From: JAIBJN01 sp963775625
Lineage (GTDB): Bacteria; Actinomycetota; Thermoleophilia; Gaiellales; Gaiellaceae
DNA: 64,000 nt
Direction: 5' to 3'
Assembly (NCBI GenBank): GCA_963775625.1
Contig: CAVZJM010000002.1
Span: forward strand, 496,001-560,000
The translations under genes and the position numbers were made by a program. Under the pieces are notes generated by a model, which worked only from the letters and a program-made list of their open reading frames with translations, searched no databases and was not told the DNA's origin. This document shows positions 1 through 8,312 of the stretch, one piece after another (positions within the stretch are counted from its first letter, which is position 1; every line of letters starts with the position of its first letter).

Positions 1-174
1 GAGAAGGTGAACGTGAACGGCGGCGCCATCGCCGTCGGTCATCCGCTGGGCATGAGCGGTGCCCGCCTCGTGGTGACGCTCCTGCACGAGCTGCGCCGCC
101 GCGGCGGGCGTTATGGCCTAGCGACGCTCTGCGTCGGCGTGGGTCAGGGCCAGGCGGCCCTCTTCGAGCGCTAG
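1..174 (+). CDS. Thiolase (acetyl-CoA acyltransferase), C-terminal end only
   Basis: The window opens inside this gene; 57 codons and a TAG stop remain. They carry the two C-terminal thiolase signatures: a GGAIAVGHPLGMSGAR-type block with the catalytic His, and CVGVGQGQAA with the second catalytic Cys. The family cleaves or forms beta-ketoacyl-CoA. The enoyl-CoA hydratase-family genes and paa genes downstream fit a role in beta-oxidation or phenylacetate breakdown. The N-terminal domain with the acyl-accepting Cys lies outside the window, so degradative and biosynthetic types cannot be separated. Its stop overlaps by 4 bp the end of the convergent gene. Confidence 0.9.
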   Translation, partial: EKVNVNGGAIAVGHPLGMSGARLVVTLLHELRRRGGRYGLATLCVGVGQGQAALFER

Positions 175-545
175 GGAGCCGCCATCTGCGAGGCGAGGAA
201 GCGCCTCGAGCGGTGGACGAGCATGTTGGCGACAAGGGCGATCGCGAGCGCATTGACGACGTGGAGCGCCCTGATCTCCTCGATGTCGATCTGGATCAGC
301 ACGATCTGCACCACGTTCAACGTGACGAGGACGATCGAGAGGCCGCTCAGCCACCGCGGCATCTTGGCCGCGACGGCGATGACCATCAGGGCCACGGCGA
401 CCAGGCCGAGAATCAACCCGACCACGCGATGGACGTCGTAGGACGTCGTCCCGAACAGCGCGAGCCCGGCGAGGAAGAACTGAACGACGACGCCGACCAT
501 GTAGATCAGCGCCAGGCCGTAGAAGACCACCCGCGCCTCGGACAC
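171..545 (-). CDS. Small four-helix membrane protein (DUF6220-like)
   Basis: A 124-residue, very hydrophobic protein with about four membrane spans, near residues 8-30, 40-60, 65-85 and 95-112. A conserved-looking His follows the first loop (YDVHRVVG) and a second His sits near the end (ALHVVNALA). It resembles the DUF6220 family, whose function is unknown; the paired His could bind a cofactor, but that is speculation. It converges on the thiolase gene with a 4-bp overlap of stops and is divergent from the aldehyde dehydrogenase gene, with about 50 bp between starts. Confidence 0.6.
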   Translation of the reverse strand: MSEARVVFYGLALIYMVGVVVQFFLAGLALFGTTSYDVHRVVGLILGLVAVALMVIAVAAKMPRWLSGLSIVLVTLNVVQIVLIQIDIEEIRALHVVNALAIALVANMLVHRSRRFLASQMAAP

Positions 546-596
546 GCCTCGACTGTACGCGACCCGGAGGACGCGCCGGCGCTATCGTCAGGGCCG

Positions 597-2067
597 ATGG
601 CAGTGGCGACAGGGGAGTACGGCCTCTTCATCGACGGGGAGGCGACGGAGCCGGCGGACGGTGACGATCCGCGAGCTCGTCGAGCCTGCTACGGGCAAGC
701 CGCTCGCGAAGGCGGCCACCGGCGGCACGGCCGACGTCGACCGCGCGGTGGCGGCCGCGCGTGCGGCCCTCGAGGGCGCCTGGGGAAAGACGCCGCCGAA
801 CGAGCGCTCGCGCCTGCTCCACGCGCTCGCGGACGCGATCGTCGCCAACCGCAAGGAGCTGGCCGAGCTGGAGACCCGCAACGTCGGCAAGGCGGTGAGC
901 TCGAGCAAGCCGGAGGTGATCGTCGCCGCGGAGAGCTTCCGGTACATGGCCTCGGCGATCGGCTCGATCGAAGGCGGGACGCGGCCGATCGGCGGCTCCA
1001 TCCTCTCCTACACGCTGAAGGAGCCGGTCGGAGTCGCCGCGCAGATCGTGCCCTGGAACTACCCGATCATGCTCGCGGGCTGGAAGCTCGCCCCGGCCCT
1101 GGCCGCGGGCTGCGCCTGCGTCCTCAAGCCGGACCCGGCGACGCCCCTCACCGCGCTGCGCCTCGCCGAGCTCGCAGCCGAGGCCGGGATCCCGCCGGGC
1201 GTCGTCAACGTCGTCCCCGGTGACGGGCCGACGACGGGCGCCTGCCTGGTCGCGCACCCGGGCGTGGACAAGGTGTCCTTCACCGGCTCGACCGCGACCG
1301 GGTCGGAGATCATGCGCCTCTGCGCGGATCCGGTGAAGCGCGTCAGCCTGGAGCTGGGCGGCAAGAGCCCCTCCCTCGTCTTCGCCGACGCCGACCTCGA
1401 GGACGCGGTCGCCTCGACGGCGTACGGGATCTACTACTCCGCCGGCCAGAGCTGCGAGGCCCGTTCGCGCCTCCTCGTCGAGGGCAGCGTCTACGACGAC
1501 GTCGTCGGCCTCGTAACGGACAAGGCGGGCGCCGTGAAGGTCGGAGACCCGCTCGACCCCGAGACGCAGATGGGCTCCCTCATCTCGCGGCCGCATCGGG
1601 AGAAGGTGCACGGCTTCGTCGAGACCGGGCGCGACGAGGGCGCCGAGGTCGTGACCGGGGGCGAGCCGCTCGAGGGTGACGGCGCCTTCTACCCGGCGAC
1701 CGTGCTGGCCGGGGTGGAGAGCGGCCAGACCGTGGCGCAGGAGGAGATCTTCGGCCCGGTGCTCGCGGTAATCCCGTTCGAGGACGAGGCGGACGCGATT
1801 CAGATCGCCAACGACGTCCGCTACGGGCTGATGGCGACGGTCTGGACGGGCGACCCGGCGCGGGGGCACCGCCTCGCCCGGAAGATCAAGTCGGGGACGT
1901 TCACGATCAACCTCCCCTACGGCGCGTTTCCCGGAATCCCGTTCGGCGGCTACAAGCAGTCCGGCTTCGGCCGCGAGCAGGCGCTCGAGACGCTGCAGGC
2001 CTACCTGGAGACGAAGGCCGTCCTCCTCTCGACGGGCGCCCGCCCGACGAACCCCTGGGGCCTCTGA
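597..2067 (+). CDS. NAD(P)-dependent aldehyde dehydrogenase (frameshift near 660)
   Basis: This enzyme oxidises an aldehyde to the carboxylate. From the GTG at 661 the frame reads the whole ALDH fold: PWNYPI near residue 122, FTGSTATGSEI for NAD binding, general base Glu231 in LELGGKSP and nucleophile Cys265 in AGQSCEA. The usual N-terminal strand (MAVATGEYGLFIDGEATEPADG) lies just upstream in another frame, starting at ATG 597. One extra base near 658-662 would join the two into a normal protein of about 489 residues, so I treat this as one gene with a +1 shift. It resembles aminobutyraldehyde/betaine-aldehyde dehydrogenases. The aminotransferase downstream makes an amine-to-aldehyde-to-acid route plausible, but the substrate is unknown. 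Confidence 0.85.
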
Positions 2068-2091
2068 GCCCTCCCAAGTAACAGTCTGTTG

Positions 2092-2160
2092 CTAGCGCTT
2101 GAGGACGAGCGCCGCGTCGGCGGCCAGGGGCACTAGGCCGACCACGCGGGCCGGCGTCAC
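2092..2160 (-). pseudogene. Duplicated 3' end of the neighbouring DMT transporter gene
   Basis: The last 22 codons on the minus strand read VTPARVVGLVPLAADAALVL-KR and stop. They closely match the true tail of the transporter at 2363-2431 (VTPARVAGLALLAAGAALVL-KR). No upstream body of a second transporter exists. This is a remnant of a duplication or of a lost second copy. The two tails form a direct repeat of about 69 bp that flanks the palindromic element at 2164-2336. Confidence 0.7.
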
Positions 2161-2163
2161 GTA

Positions 2164-2336
2164 TGACCGGGGTCTGACCCCGGACGTGTCCTCGAGTGTC
2201 GCGGGCAGGCGTCGGATCCTGTGGATCGTTGCAGGGGCGGCCCTGCCACCTGACAGGCGGGATCCCGGCCTCGCGGCTGTCCCTTTCGCCTGGGGAAACC
2301 TGTTTCCGTTGGCCATGTCAGGGGTCAGACCCGGGC
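2164..2336. repeat. REPIN/MITE-like element bounded by GGGGTC-type palindromes
   Basis: The left end is a perfect hairpin (CCGGGGT-CTG-ACCCCGG, 2167-2183). The right end (2320-2336) holds GGGGTCAGACCCGGG, the inverse of the left. Between them lie about 130 bp with further short dyads, such as GGAAAC-CT-GTTTCC at 2294-2307, and no credible ORF. Paired inverted GGGGTC(A/T)GACCCC palindromes resemble REP sequences mobilised by RAYT-type transposases; no such gene is in this window. The element sits between the two copies of the transporter tail. No other content is visible in the 295-bp gap 2068-2362. Confidence 0.6.
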
Positions 2337-2362
2337 CGTGGCCGCTGAGGACGTAGCCGCTG

Positions 2363-2809
2363 TCAGCGCTTGAGCACGAGCGCGGCGCCTGCCGCGAGCA
2401 GCGCGAGGCCGGCGACGCGCGCCGGCGTCACGGGGATCTTCTCCAGGCCGAAGAGGCCGAACGCGTCGATGAGGACGCCCATCGCCAGCTGGCCGGCGAT
2501 GAGGAGGCCGATCGTGGCGAACGTCCCGATGCGGGGCGCCGTGAACGTGATCGACGTGACCACGATCGCGCCCATGACGCCGCCGAGCCACAGCCACGGC
2601 GGCTCGCGGACGCTCTGACCGAGGTTCCCGACGCCCTGCCGTGCGATCAGGAGGACGGCGCAGACGATGAGGGCGGCCGTGATCGACCCGAACGCGGTCG
2701 CCTCGAGGACGCCGATGCGCCTACCGAACGAGCCGCTGACGGCAACCTGGATCGACCCCGCGAGACCGGCGACGAGCGAGAGGACCACCGCAACCGACGT
2801 CGCTGACAC
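2363..2809 (-). CDS. DMT-superfamily (YdcZ/DUF606-like) membrane protein
   Basis: The reading frame runs further upstream, but family length (about 140-150 residues) and the first helix favour the GTG at 2809, giving 148 residues. About five membrane helices are visible: SVAVVLSLVAGLAG, ATAFGSITAALIVCAVLL, WLWLGGVMGAIVVTSI, IGTFATIGLLIAGQLAM and the C-terminal RVAGLALLAAGAALVL. This is the half-size drug/metabolite-transporter type; the substrate is unknown. It is divergent from the aminotransferase gene with about 75 bp between starts. Its 3' end is duplicated at 2092-2160. Confidence 0.75.
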   Translation of the reverse strand: MSATSVAVVLSLVAGLAGSIQVAVSGSFGRRIGVLEATAFGSITAALIVCAVLLIARQGVGNLGQSVREPPWLWLGGVMGAIVVTSITFTAPRIGTFATIGLLIAGQLAMGVLIDAFGLFGLEKIPVTPARVAGLALLAAGAALVLKR

Positions 2810-2884
2810 GGCGGCGAGGATACCGGCCGGCCTTGGGAGGCGCGGGCCAAGGTGAGCGAGGCCGGTCGAGGGTAGACTCGCGGC

Positions 2885-4186
2885 ATGGCCCTGCAGGAGC
2901 GGAGCGCAACCGACGCCGTCGCGGCGGCTCGCGAACGCTACGTCGCCGCCGGAGTAGCAACCCCGCCGCTCGTCGTCGCCCGTGCCGAAGGGGCACGGAT
3001 CGAGGACGTCGACGGCCGAATCTACATCGACTTCGCCGGCGGTCTCGGCTGCCAGAACACCGGCCATGGGCTTCCCGCCGCGGTCGCCGCCGTCCACGAG
3101 CAGGTCGATCGCTACCTCCACCAGTGCTTCATGGTGGGGATGTACGAGCCCTACGTCGAGGTGTGCCGGCGTCTCGCCGAGCTTTCGCCCTGCCGGGGCG
3201 TCGAGCAGAAGAGCCTACTCGTGAACTCGGGCGCTGAGGCGATCGAGAATGCGGTCAAGATCGCGCGCGTCGCCACCGGGCGCCCCGCGGTCGTCGTCTT
3301 CGACCGCGCCTTCCACGGCCGGACGCTGCTCACGATGGGGATGACGAGCAAGGTCGTGCCCTACAAGCGCGGCTTCGGGCCGTTCGCGCCCGAGGTCTAC
3401 CGCGCTCCCGCCCCGTACCCGTACCGCGGCGTCTCGACGGACGACGCGATCGCCGGGCTCGAGGCGCTCTTCAAGGGCGACGTCGATCCTGAGTCTGTCG
3501 CCTGCGTCGTGCTCGAGCCCGTCCAGGGAGAGGGCGGCTTCATCCCGATGCCGCGCGACTTTCCCCCTCGCCTGCGGGATCTCTGCGACCACCACGGGAT
3601 CCTCTACGTCGACGACGAGATTCAAAGCGGCGTCGGCCGTACCGGCCCGGTGTGGGCGATCGAGCAGTACGGCGTCGAGCCCGACCTCCTCGTCTCGGGC
3701 AAGTCGCTCGGCGGCGGGCTGCCCCTCGCCGGCGTCACCGGGAGGAGCGAGGTCGTGGACGCGGTCGGTCCCGGAGGCCTCGGCGGCACGTTCGGGGGCA
3801 ACCCGGTCGCCTGTGCGGCGGCGGTCGCCGTCCTGGACGAGATCGTCACCCAGACCTTTCAGAACCGCGCGCGCGAGCTGGGCGAACGAATCCGGGAGGC
3901 GCTGGAAGGCATTGCCTCCCGTGTCGGCGCCGTGGGCGAAGTGCGAGGGCTCGGGCCGATGCTGGCGCTCGAGCTCGTCGAGGACCGCGAGACGAAGGTG
4001 CCGGCGAGCGGCCTCGCCGGCGCCACCGTCGTGGCGGCGCGGGAGCGCGGCCTCGTGCTCCTTTCCTGCGGCCTCCACGGGAACGTCATCCGCATCCTCG
4101 TCCCGCTCGTGGTCGGCGACGAGGATCTCGAGCGCGGCCTCGAGCTCCTCGAGGAGTCGCTGGTCGCCGCCTCGGCGAGCGCCTGA
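2885..4186 (+). CDS. Class III PLP aminotransferase (GabT-like)
   Basis: A 433-residue fold-type I aminotransferase. Visible signatures are LLVNSGAEAIENAVKIAR for phosphate binding, VVLEPVQGEGGF, DDEIQSGVGRTG with the cofactor-contacting Asp, and VSGKSLGGGLPLAG, in which Lys273 should carry PLP. The length and motifs match 4-aminobutyrate/omega-amino acid aminotransferases, which move an amino group to 2-oxoglutarate and yield a semialdehyde. The aldehyde dehydrogenase at 597-2067 could take that product, though the two genes are not in one operon. The small EthD-type gene follows after 53 bp. Confidence 0.88.
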   Translation: MALQERSATDAVAAARERYVAAGVATPPLVVARAEGARIEDVDGRIYIDFAGGLGCQNTGHGLPAAVAAVHEQVDRYLHQCFMVGMYEPYVEVCRRLAELSPCRGVEQKSLLVNSGAEAIENAVKIARVATGRPAVVVFDRAFHGRTLLTMGMTSKVVPYKRGFGPFAPEVYRAPAPYPYRGVSTDDAIAGLEALFKGDVDPESVACVVLEPVQGEGGFIPMPRDFPPRLRDLCDHHGILYVDDEIQSGVGRTGPVWAIEQYGVEPDLLVSGKSLGGGLPLAGVTGRSEVVDAVGPGGLGGTFGGNPVACAAAVAVLDEIVTQTFQNRARELGERIREALEGIASRVGAVGEVRGLGPMLALELVEDRETKVPASGLAGATVVAARERGLVLLSCGLHGNVIRILVPLVVGDEDLERGLELLEESLVAASASA

Positions 4187-4239
4187 CGCCCGGATCGGGA
4201 ATCCTTCCCGCGACAGCTGCCGAGAGGAAGGAGGACCGA

Positions 4240-4518
4240 TTGGTCAGGGTGTTCGTCGTCTACGAGCAGGAGCCCGACGTCGAGCGCTACGAGCGCCACG
4301 CGGAGCTCTGCCGCGCCGTCCCGGGCGGCACGTTCAGGCACGGGAAGGTCTTCGGCGCCCCGATGGGGGAGCCGGCGTACGTCTACTACGCCGAGTGGGA
4401 GTTTCCCGACATGGACGCCTTCAAGGCGGCGGCCCGGACGGAGGAGTTCATGGCGACGGGCAAGGATGCCATGGAGATGGGAATCCCCTTCCAGGTCCAC
4501 TTCGCCACCGTCGAATGA
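4240..4518 (+). CDS. EthD / ABM-type ferredoxin-fold small protein
   Basis: A 92-residue protein starting at TTG 4240 behind a strong GGAAGGAGG site (4226-4234). The sequence (RVFVVYEQEPDVERYERHAE, then VYYAEWEFPDMDAFKAA and GKDAMEMGIPFQVHFATVE) fits the EthD/antibiotic-monooxygenase dimeric alpha-beta barrel family. Members act as small isomerases, decarboxylases or accessory proteins in ring degradation. Its stop overlaps the ATG of the next hydratase-like gene (ATGA), so the two are probably co-translated. The specific reaction is unknown. Confidence 0.72.
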   Translation: MVRVFVVYEQEPDVERYERHAELCRAVPGGTFRHGKVFGAPMGEPAYVYYAEWEFPDMDAFKAAARTEEFMATGKDAMEMGIPFQVHFATVE

Positions 4519-5327
4519 GCGAGCCGTCGTACCCGGCGCCGCGCGATCCGGGCGAGCTCGGCTTCGAGGCGATCGTCTACGAGAAGGCGCCGCCGCGCGC
4601 GACGATCACCCTGAACCGGCCGGAGGTCCTGAACGCCTTCGACTTCCGCATGCTGCGGGAGATCGCGCGCGCGGCCGAGGACGCCTCCTGGGACGACGAG
4701 GTCCGCGTTGTCGTCGTCACCGGCGCGGGCCGAGCCTTCTGCGTCGGCGCCGACCTGAAGGCCTGGAGCCGCGACTACCTCGGCAAGCCGAACGAGTACT
4801 GGAAGTGGTTCGGCGCCTTCAAGGACGCCCACGACAGGCTCCGCGAGATCGGGAAGCCGACACTGGCACGCATCAACGGCGTCTGCGTAGGAGGGGGCAA
4901 CGAGCTGCAGATGGCCTGCGACCTGTCGGTGATCGCCGACGACACGTACATCCGCCACGTCGGCCCGCAGCACGGGTCGGTGCCGGCAGGCGGCGCGACC
5001 CAGTGGCTGCCGCTCATGGTCGGCGAGCGCCGCGCCCGCGAGATCATCTTCCTTTGCGAGGAGATCCCGGCGCCGAAGGCCGCGGAGTGGGGGCTCGTGA
5101 ACCGTGCGGTTCCCGCCGCCGAGCTCGACGCGACCGTGGACGAGCTCGTCGAGAAGCTCGCCTCGAAGCTCCCGCAGACCGTGCGTTACACGAAGCAGCA
5201 GCTCAACTTCTGGCGCGACCTCGCCTGGCACCAGACGGTCAACCACGCCCGCGACTGGCTGGCGCTCTCGATGGCCACCGAGGAGCCGCGCTCGGCGGTC
5301 GAGAAGTTCCTGAAGGGCACGGAATGA
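4515..5327 (+). CDS. Enoyl-CoA hydratase/isomerase family protein, atypical active site
   Basis: A 270-residue crotonase-fold protein. The oxyanion-hole strand (AFCVGADLKAW) and the first catalytic-Glu segment (GGGNELQMACDL) are present. At the second catalytic position, where hydratases have PEIGLGI-type sequence, it reads VGPQHGSVPAGGATQW, so the second Glu is missing. It is therefore probably not a simple enoyl-CoA hydratase. Crotonase-fold hydrolases, decarboxylases and ring-opening enzymes vary here. It overlaps both neighbours by 4 bp (4515-4518 and 5324-5327), forming a three-gene unit with the EthD-like protein and the next hydratase. Confidence 0.8.
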   Translation: MSEPSYPAPRDPGELGFEAIVYEKAPPRATITLNRPEVLNAFDFRMLREIARAAEDASWDDEVRVVVVTGAGRAFCVGADLKAWSRDYLGKPNEYWKWFGAFKDAHDRLREIGKPTLARINGVCVGGGNELQMACDLSVIADDTYIRHVGPQHGSVPAGGATQWLPLMVGERRAREIIFLCEEIPAPKAAEWGLVNRAVPAAELDATVDELVEKLASKLPQTVRYTKQQLNFWRDLAWHQTVNHARDWLALSMATEEPRSAVEKFLKGTE

Positions 5328-6091
5328 GCACGATCCTCGTCGAGCGCGAGGCGCCGATCGCGGTCGTCCTGCTCAACCGGCCCGAGGCGCTGAACGCGCT
5401 CGACGACGAGCTCATGGGCGCGCTCGTGAACGCTCTCGTCACGCTCGACGACGAGGAGGAGATTCGCTGCATCGTCCTCGGCGGCTCCGAGCGCGCCTTC
5501 GCCGCGGGCGCCGACATCGGCCAGATGGCCGAAGCGAGCGCGATGGAGATGTACGAGGCGCGCCGCATCGACCGCTGGGACGCGATCCGCCGGGTGCGGA
5601 CGCCGCTCGTCGCGGCCGTGTCCGGCTATTGCCTCGGCGGCGGCAACGAGCTGGCGATGGCCTGCGACCTCATCGTCGCCTCGGAGACGGCGCAGTTCGG
5701 CCAGCCCGAGACCGGTCTCGGGATCATCCCGGGCGCGGGCGGGACGCAGCGTCTCACCCGCGCCGTCGGCAAGGCGAAGGCGATGGATGTCATCCTCTCC
5801 GGCCGCTTTCTCACCGCTGAGGAGGCGGAGCGTGCCGGCCTCGTCGCCCGCGTCGTGGCGAAGGAGGCGTGGCTCGAAGAGGCGAAGGCCGTAGCCCGAG
5901 CGATCGCCTCCAAGGGCCCGATCGCGCAGCGCCTCGCCAAGGAGTCCGTCAACCGCGCGCTCGAGTCGACCCTCGAGACCGGCCTCGATTACGAGCGCAA
6001 GGCGCTCTACCTCGCCTTCGCCTCCGAGGACGCCCGCGAGGGCCTGACGGCGTTCACCGAGAAGCGCAAGCCGGAATTTCGCGGACGTTAG
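5324..6091 (+). CDS. Enoyl-CoA hydratase
   Basis: A 255-residue crotonase-fold hydratase with both catalytic glutamates: one in GGGNELAMACD and one in QPETGLGIIPGAGGTQR. The oxyanion loop AFAAGADIGQM is also present. It hydrates trans-2-enoyl-CoA to 3-hydroxyacyl-CoA in beta-oxidation, and PaaF has this type of sequence. Length and motifs are canonical. It is translationally coupled to the preceding atypical paralogue (ATGA overlap). The next gene (LtrA family) starts 16 bp downstream and may be read through. Confidence 0.88.
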   Translation: MSTILVEREAPIAVVLLNRPEALNALDDELMGALVNALVTLDDEEEIRCIVLGGSERAFAAGADIGQMAEASAMEMYEARRIDRWDAIRRVRTPLVAAVSGYCLGGGNELAMACDLIVASETAQFGQPETGLGIIPGAGGTQRLTRAVGKAKAMDVILSGRFLTAEEAERAGLVARVVAKEAWLEEAKAVARAIASKGPIAQRLAKESVNRALESTLETGLDYERKALYLAFASEDAREGLTAFTEKRKPEFRGR

Positions 6092-6107
6092 GGGCGTTCG
6101 CGCTCAC

Positions 6108-7292
6108 ATGCCGACCGCGTCGCGCTGGCACGACCCGCCTCGCCTTCGTACCGTCGAGGACGACGACGGCGACGAGCGGCACGCGACCTGGCTCGAGCTC
6201 TTCTTCGACCTCGTCTTCGTCGTCGCGATCGCGCAGCTCGCGGACGGGCTGGCCGAGGATCCCAGCCTCCGCGGCTTCCTGATCTTCGCCGGCCTCTTCG
6301 TCGCCGTCTGGTGGGCGTGGGTCGGCTACACGTTCTACGCGGACCGGTTCGACACGGACGACCCGCCGCACCGCTTGCTCATGATCGCGGGCATGTTCGC
6401 CGTCGCGGTCCTCGCCTCGGTGATTCCGGACGCGTTCCGCGGGGAGACCGCGAGCTTCGCGCTGGCCTACGCCGGGGTTCGCGCGATCGTCGTCATCCTC
6501 AACGCTCGAGCTTGGTGGCACCTCCCCGCCGCTCGCCCGCTGCTCAACGCCTACATCCCCGCCTTCTCAGCGAGCATCGCGCTCTTCCTCGTCTCGGTTG
6601 GCGTCGAGCCGCCTTACCGTTACTGGCTCTGGGCGCTTGCCCTGGCCATCGACCTGGGCACGCCGCTCGCGAGCCAGGAGCGGATCCGTCAGGTGCCGAT
6701 CCACTCCTCCCACATCCCGGAGCGGGTCGGCCTCTTCACGATCATCGTCTTCGGCGAGAGCATCCTCGCCGTCGTGGTCGGGACGACAACCGTGAGCTGG
6801 GGGCTCGAGTCGGCGGCGACCGCGGCGCTCGGCTTCGCGATTGCGGGCGCGCTCTGGTGGATCTACTTCGACTACGTTGACTCCTCCGTCGTCACGCGGA
6901 CGATCACGGCGGGTCAGACCTACCTCTACGCGCACCTGCCGCTCCTCATCGGCCTCGCGGCGCTCGGCGCCGGGATCAAGCTGGCGATCAAGGCCACCGA
7001 GGAGACAGGACTGACGGACGAGGTCTCGTGGATCATCGGCGTCGGCGTAGCCATCTTCATGGCCTCGGTCGCCGTCATGCACCTGGTCACGAGCCGCTCC
7101 CGGCACGACGTCGACCTCTGGTTGCGCCTCGGGACCGCCGCGCTCGCTCTCGGTCTCGGCGCTCTCGGCCCCGAGCTCGGGATCGTTCCCATGCTCGCGA
7201 TCCTTGCCGGCGCGCTAGCCGCCCAGGTTGGGCTCGAGCTCGCGACGCACGAGTCGCATCGGCACGGCGAAGGCGGGATCGAGATCGGCTAG
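6108..7292 (+). CDS. Low temperature requirement A (LtrA) family membrane protein
   Basis: A 394-residue integral membrane protein with about ten helices. The N-terminal motif RHATWLELFFDLVFVVAIAQ and the central IPERVGLFTIIVFGESILAV are hallmarks of the LtrA family. The family was named from a Listeria cold-growth mutant; the molecular function remains unclear. The C-terminus ends in a His-rich tail (THESHRHGEGG). It follows the hydratase closely and overlaps the convergent protease gene by 4 bp. Confidence 0.88.
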   Translation: MPTASRWHDPPRLRTVEDDDGDERHATWLELFFDLVFVVAIAQLADGLAEDPSLRGFLIFAGLFVAVWWAWVGYTFYADRFDTDDPPHRLLMIAGMFAVAVLASVIPDAFRGETASFALAYAGVRAIVVILNARAWWHLPAARPLLNAYIPAFSASIALFLVSVGVEPPYRYWLWALALAIDLGTPLASQERIRQVPIHSSHIPERVGLFTIIVFGESILAVVVGTTTVSWGLESAATAALGFAIAGALWWIYFDYVDSSVVTRTITAGQTYLYAHLPLLIGLAALGAGIKLAIKATEETGLTDEVSWIIGVGVAIFMASVAVMHLVTSRSRHDVDLWLRLGTAALALGLGALGPELGIVPMLAILAGALAAQVGLELATHESHRHGEGGIEIG

Positions 7293-8269
7293 ACCTCGAG
7301 CTCGACGGGGACGAGCTCGAGCTCGAGCACGCGGCCGTCGCGGATCACCGACGCGGTCACCCGCTCGCCGATCAGCTCCCCTGCCATGAGGCGTTGCAGG
7401 TCGTCGGCGCCTTCGACGGCCGTTCCGGCGACGGCGACGATCAGATCCTCCGGTCTCAGGCCCGCCTTGGCCGCCGGGCTCCCTTCGACGACCTCGACCA
7501 CCTCGACGCCCGCCGTCCGGCCGAGCTCGCGCGCCAGGCGAGGCGGCAGCGGGCGCGAGCCGCCGGCGATGCCGAGGTAGGCCCGCGTGAAGCGGCCCTC
7601 GAGCATGAGGGCGCCGATGATCCTGCGCGTGGTCTCGTTGATCGGGACCGCCAGGCCGAGGCCCACGCCCGCGACGGCCGTGTTGATTCCGACGACGCAG
7701 CCGCGGCCGTCCGCCAGCGCTCCCCCGGAGTTGCCGGGATTGAGGGCCGCGTCGGTCTGGATGACGTTCTCCACGATCCGGCCCGCCGTGCGGGAGCGGA
7801 CGGGCAGCGAGCGCCCGAGCGCCGAGACGACGCCGGCGGTCACGGAGCCGGCGAAGCCGTGGGGGTTGCCTATGGCGACGACGAGCTGGCCGACCCGCAG
7901 CTGCTCGGCGTCCCCGAGCACGGCCGGCGCGAGGTCGGCCGTCTCCGAGCGCAGCACTGCGAGGTCGGAGAGCGGATCGGCGCCGACCACCTCGGCGGTC
8001 ACCTCGCGGCCGTCGACGAAGGACGCCTCCACCTTGCCGTCGCTCCCGGCAACCACGTGGGCGGAGGTGAGCATGAAGCCGTCGGGCGTGATGACGACGC
8101 CGCTGCCGCCCCCGACCGCCCTCCGGCCGCCGCGAACCCGCCTCGAGACCCGCAGGTTCGCGACCGAGGGGGACAGGCGCTCGGCGATCGTGACCACCGC
8201 GCGGGAATAGGCGTCGAGGGCCTCCTCCTCGCCCACTTCGCCGGAGGAAATGAACGTAAGATCGACCAT
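7289..8269 (-). CDS. Trypsin-like serine protease with PDZ domain (HtrA/DegP family)
   Basis: A 326-residue protein with a complete triad: His71 in TSAHVV, Asp102 in DLAVL and Ser181 in GNSGGAL. A C-terminal PDZ domain spans about 225-320 (YLGIAGG, then GSPAAKAGLRPEDLIVAV). HtrA proteases degrade or refold damaged proteins. Unlike most relatives this one shows no signal peptide or membrane helix; the N-terminus is acidic (MVDLTFISSGEVGEEEAL). It is either cytoplasmic or its true start has been lost. It is divergent from the PaaG-like gene with 43 bp between starts and converges on ltrA. Confidence 0.85.
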   Translation of the reverse strand: MVDLTFISSGEVGEEEALDAYSRAVVTIAERLSPSVANLRVSRRVRGGRRAVGGGSGVVITPDGFMLTSAHVVAGSDGKVEASFVDGREVTAEVVGADPLSDLAVLRSETADLAPAVLGDAEQLRVGQLVVAIGNPHGFAGSVTAGVVSALGRSLPVRSRTAGRIVENVIQTDAALNPGNSGGALADGRGCVVGINTAVAGVGLGLAVPINETTRRIIGALMLEGRFTRAYLGIAGGSRPLPPRLARELGRTAGVEVVEVVEGSPAAKAGLRPEDLIVAVAGTAVEGADDLQRLMAGELIGERVTASVIRDGRVLELELVPVELEV

Positions 8270-8312
8270 CCGGTCAAGCTACCGGACGCGGACAGGTCTA
8301 CCGAGGAGCGCG

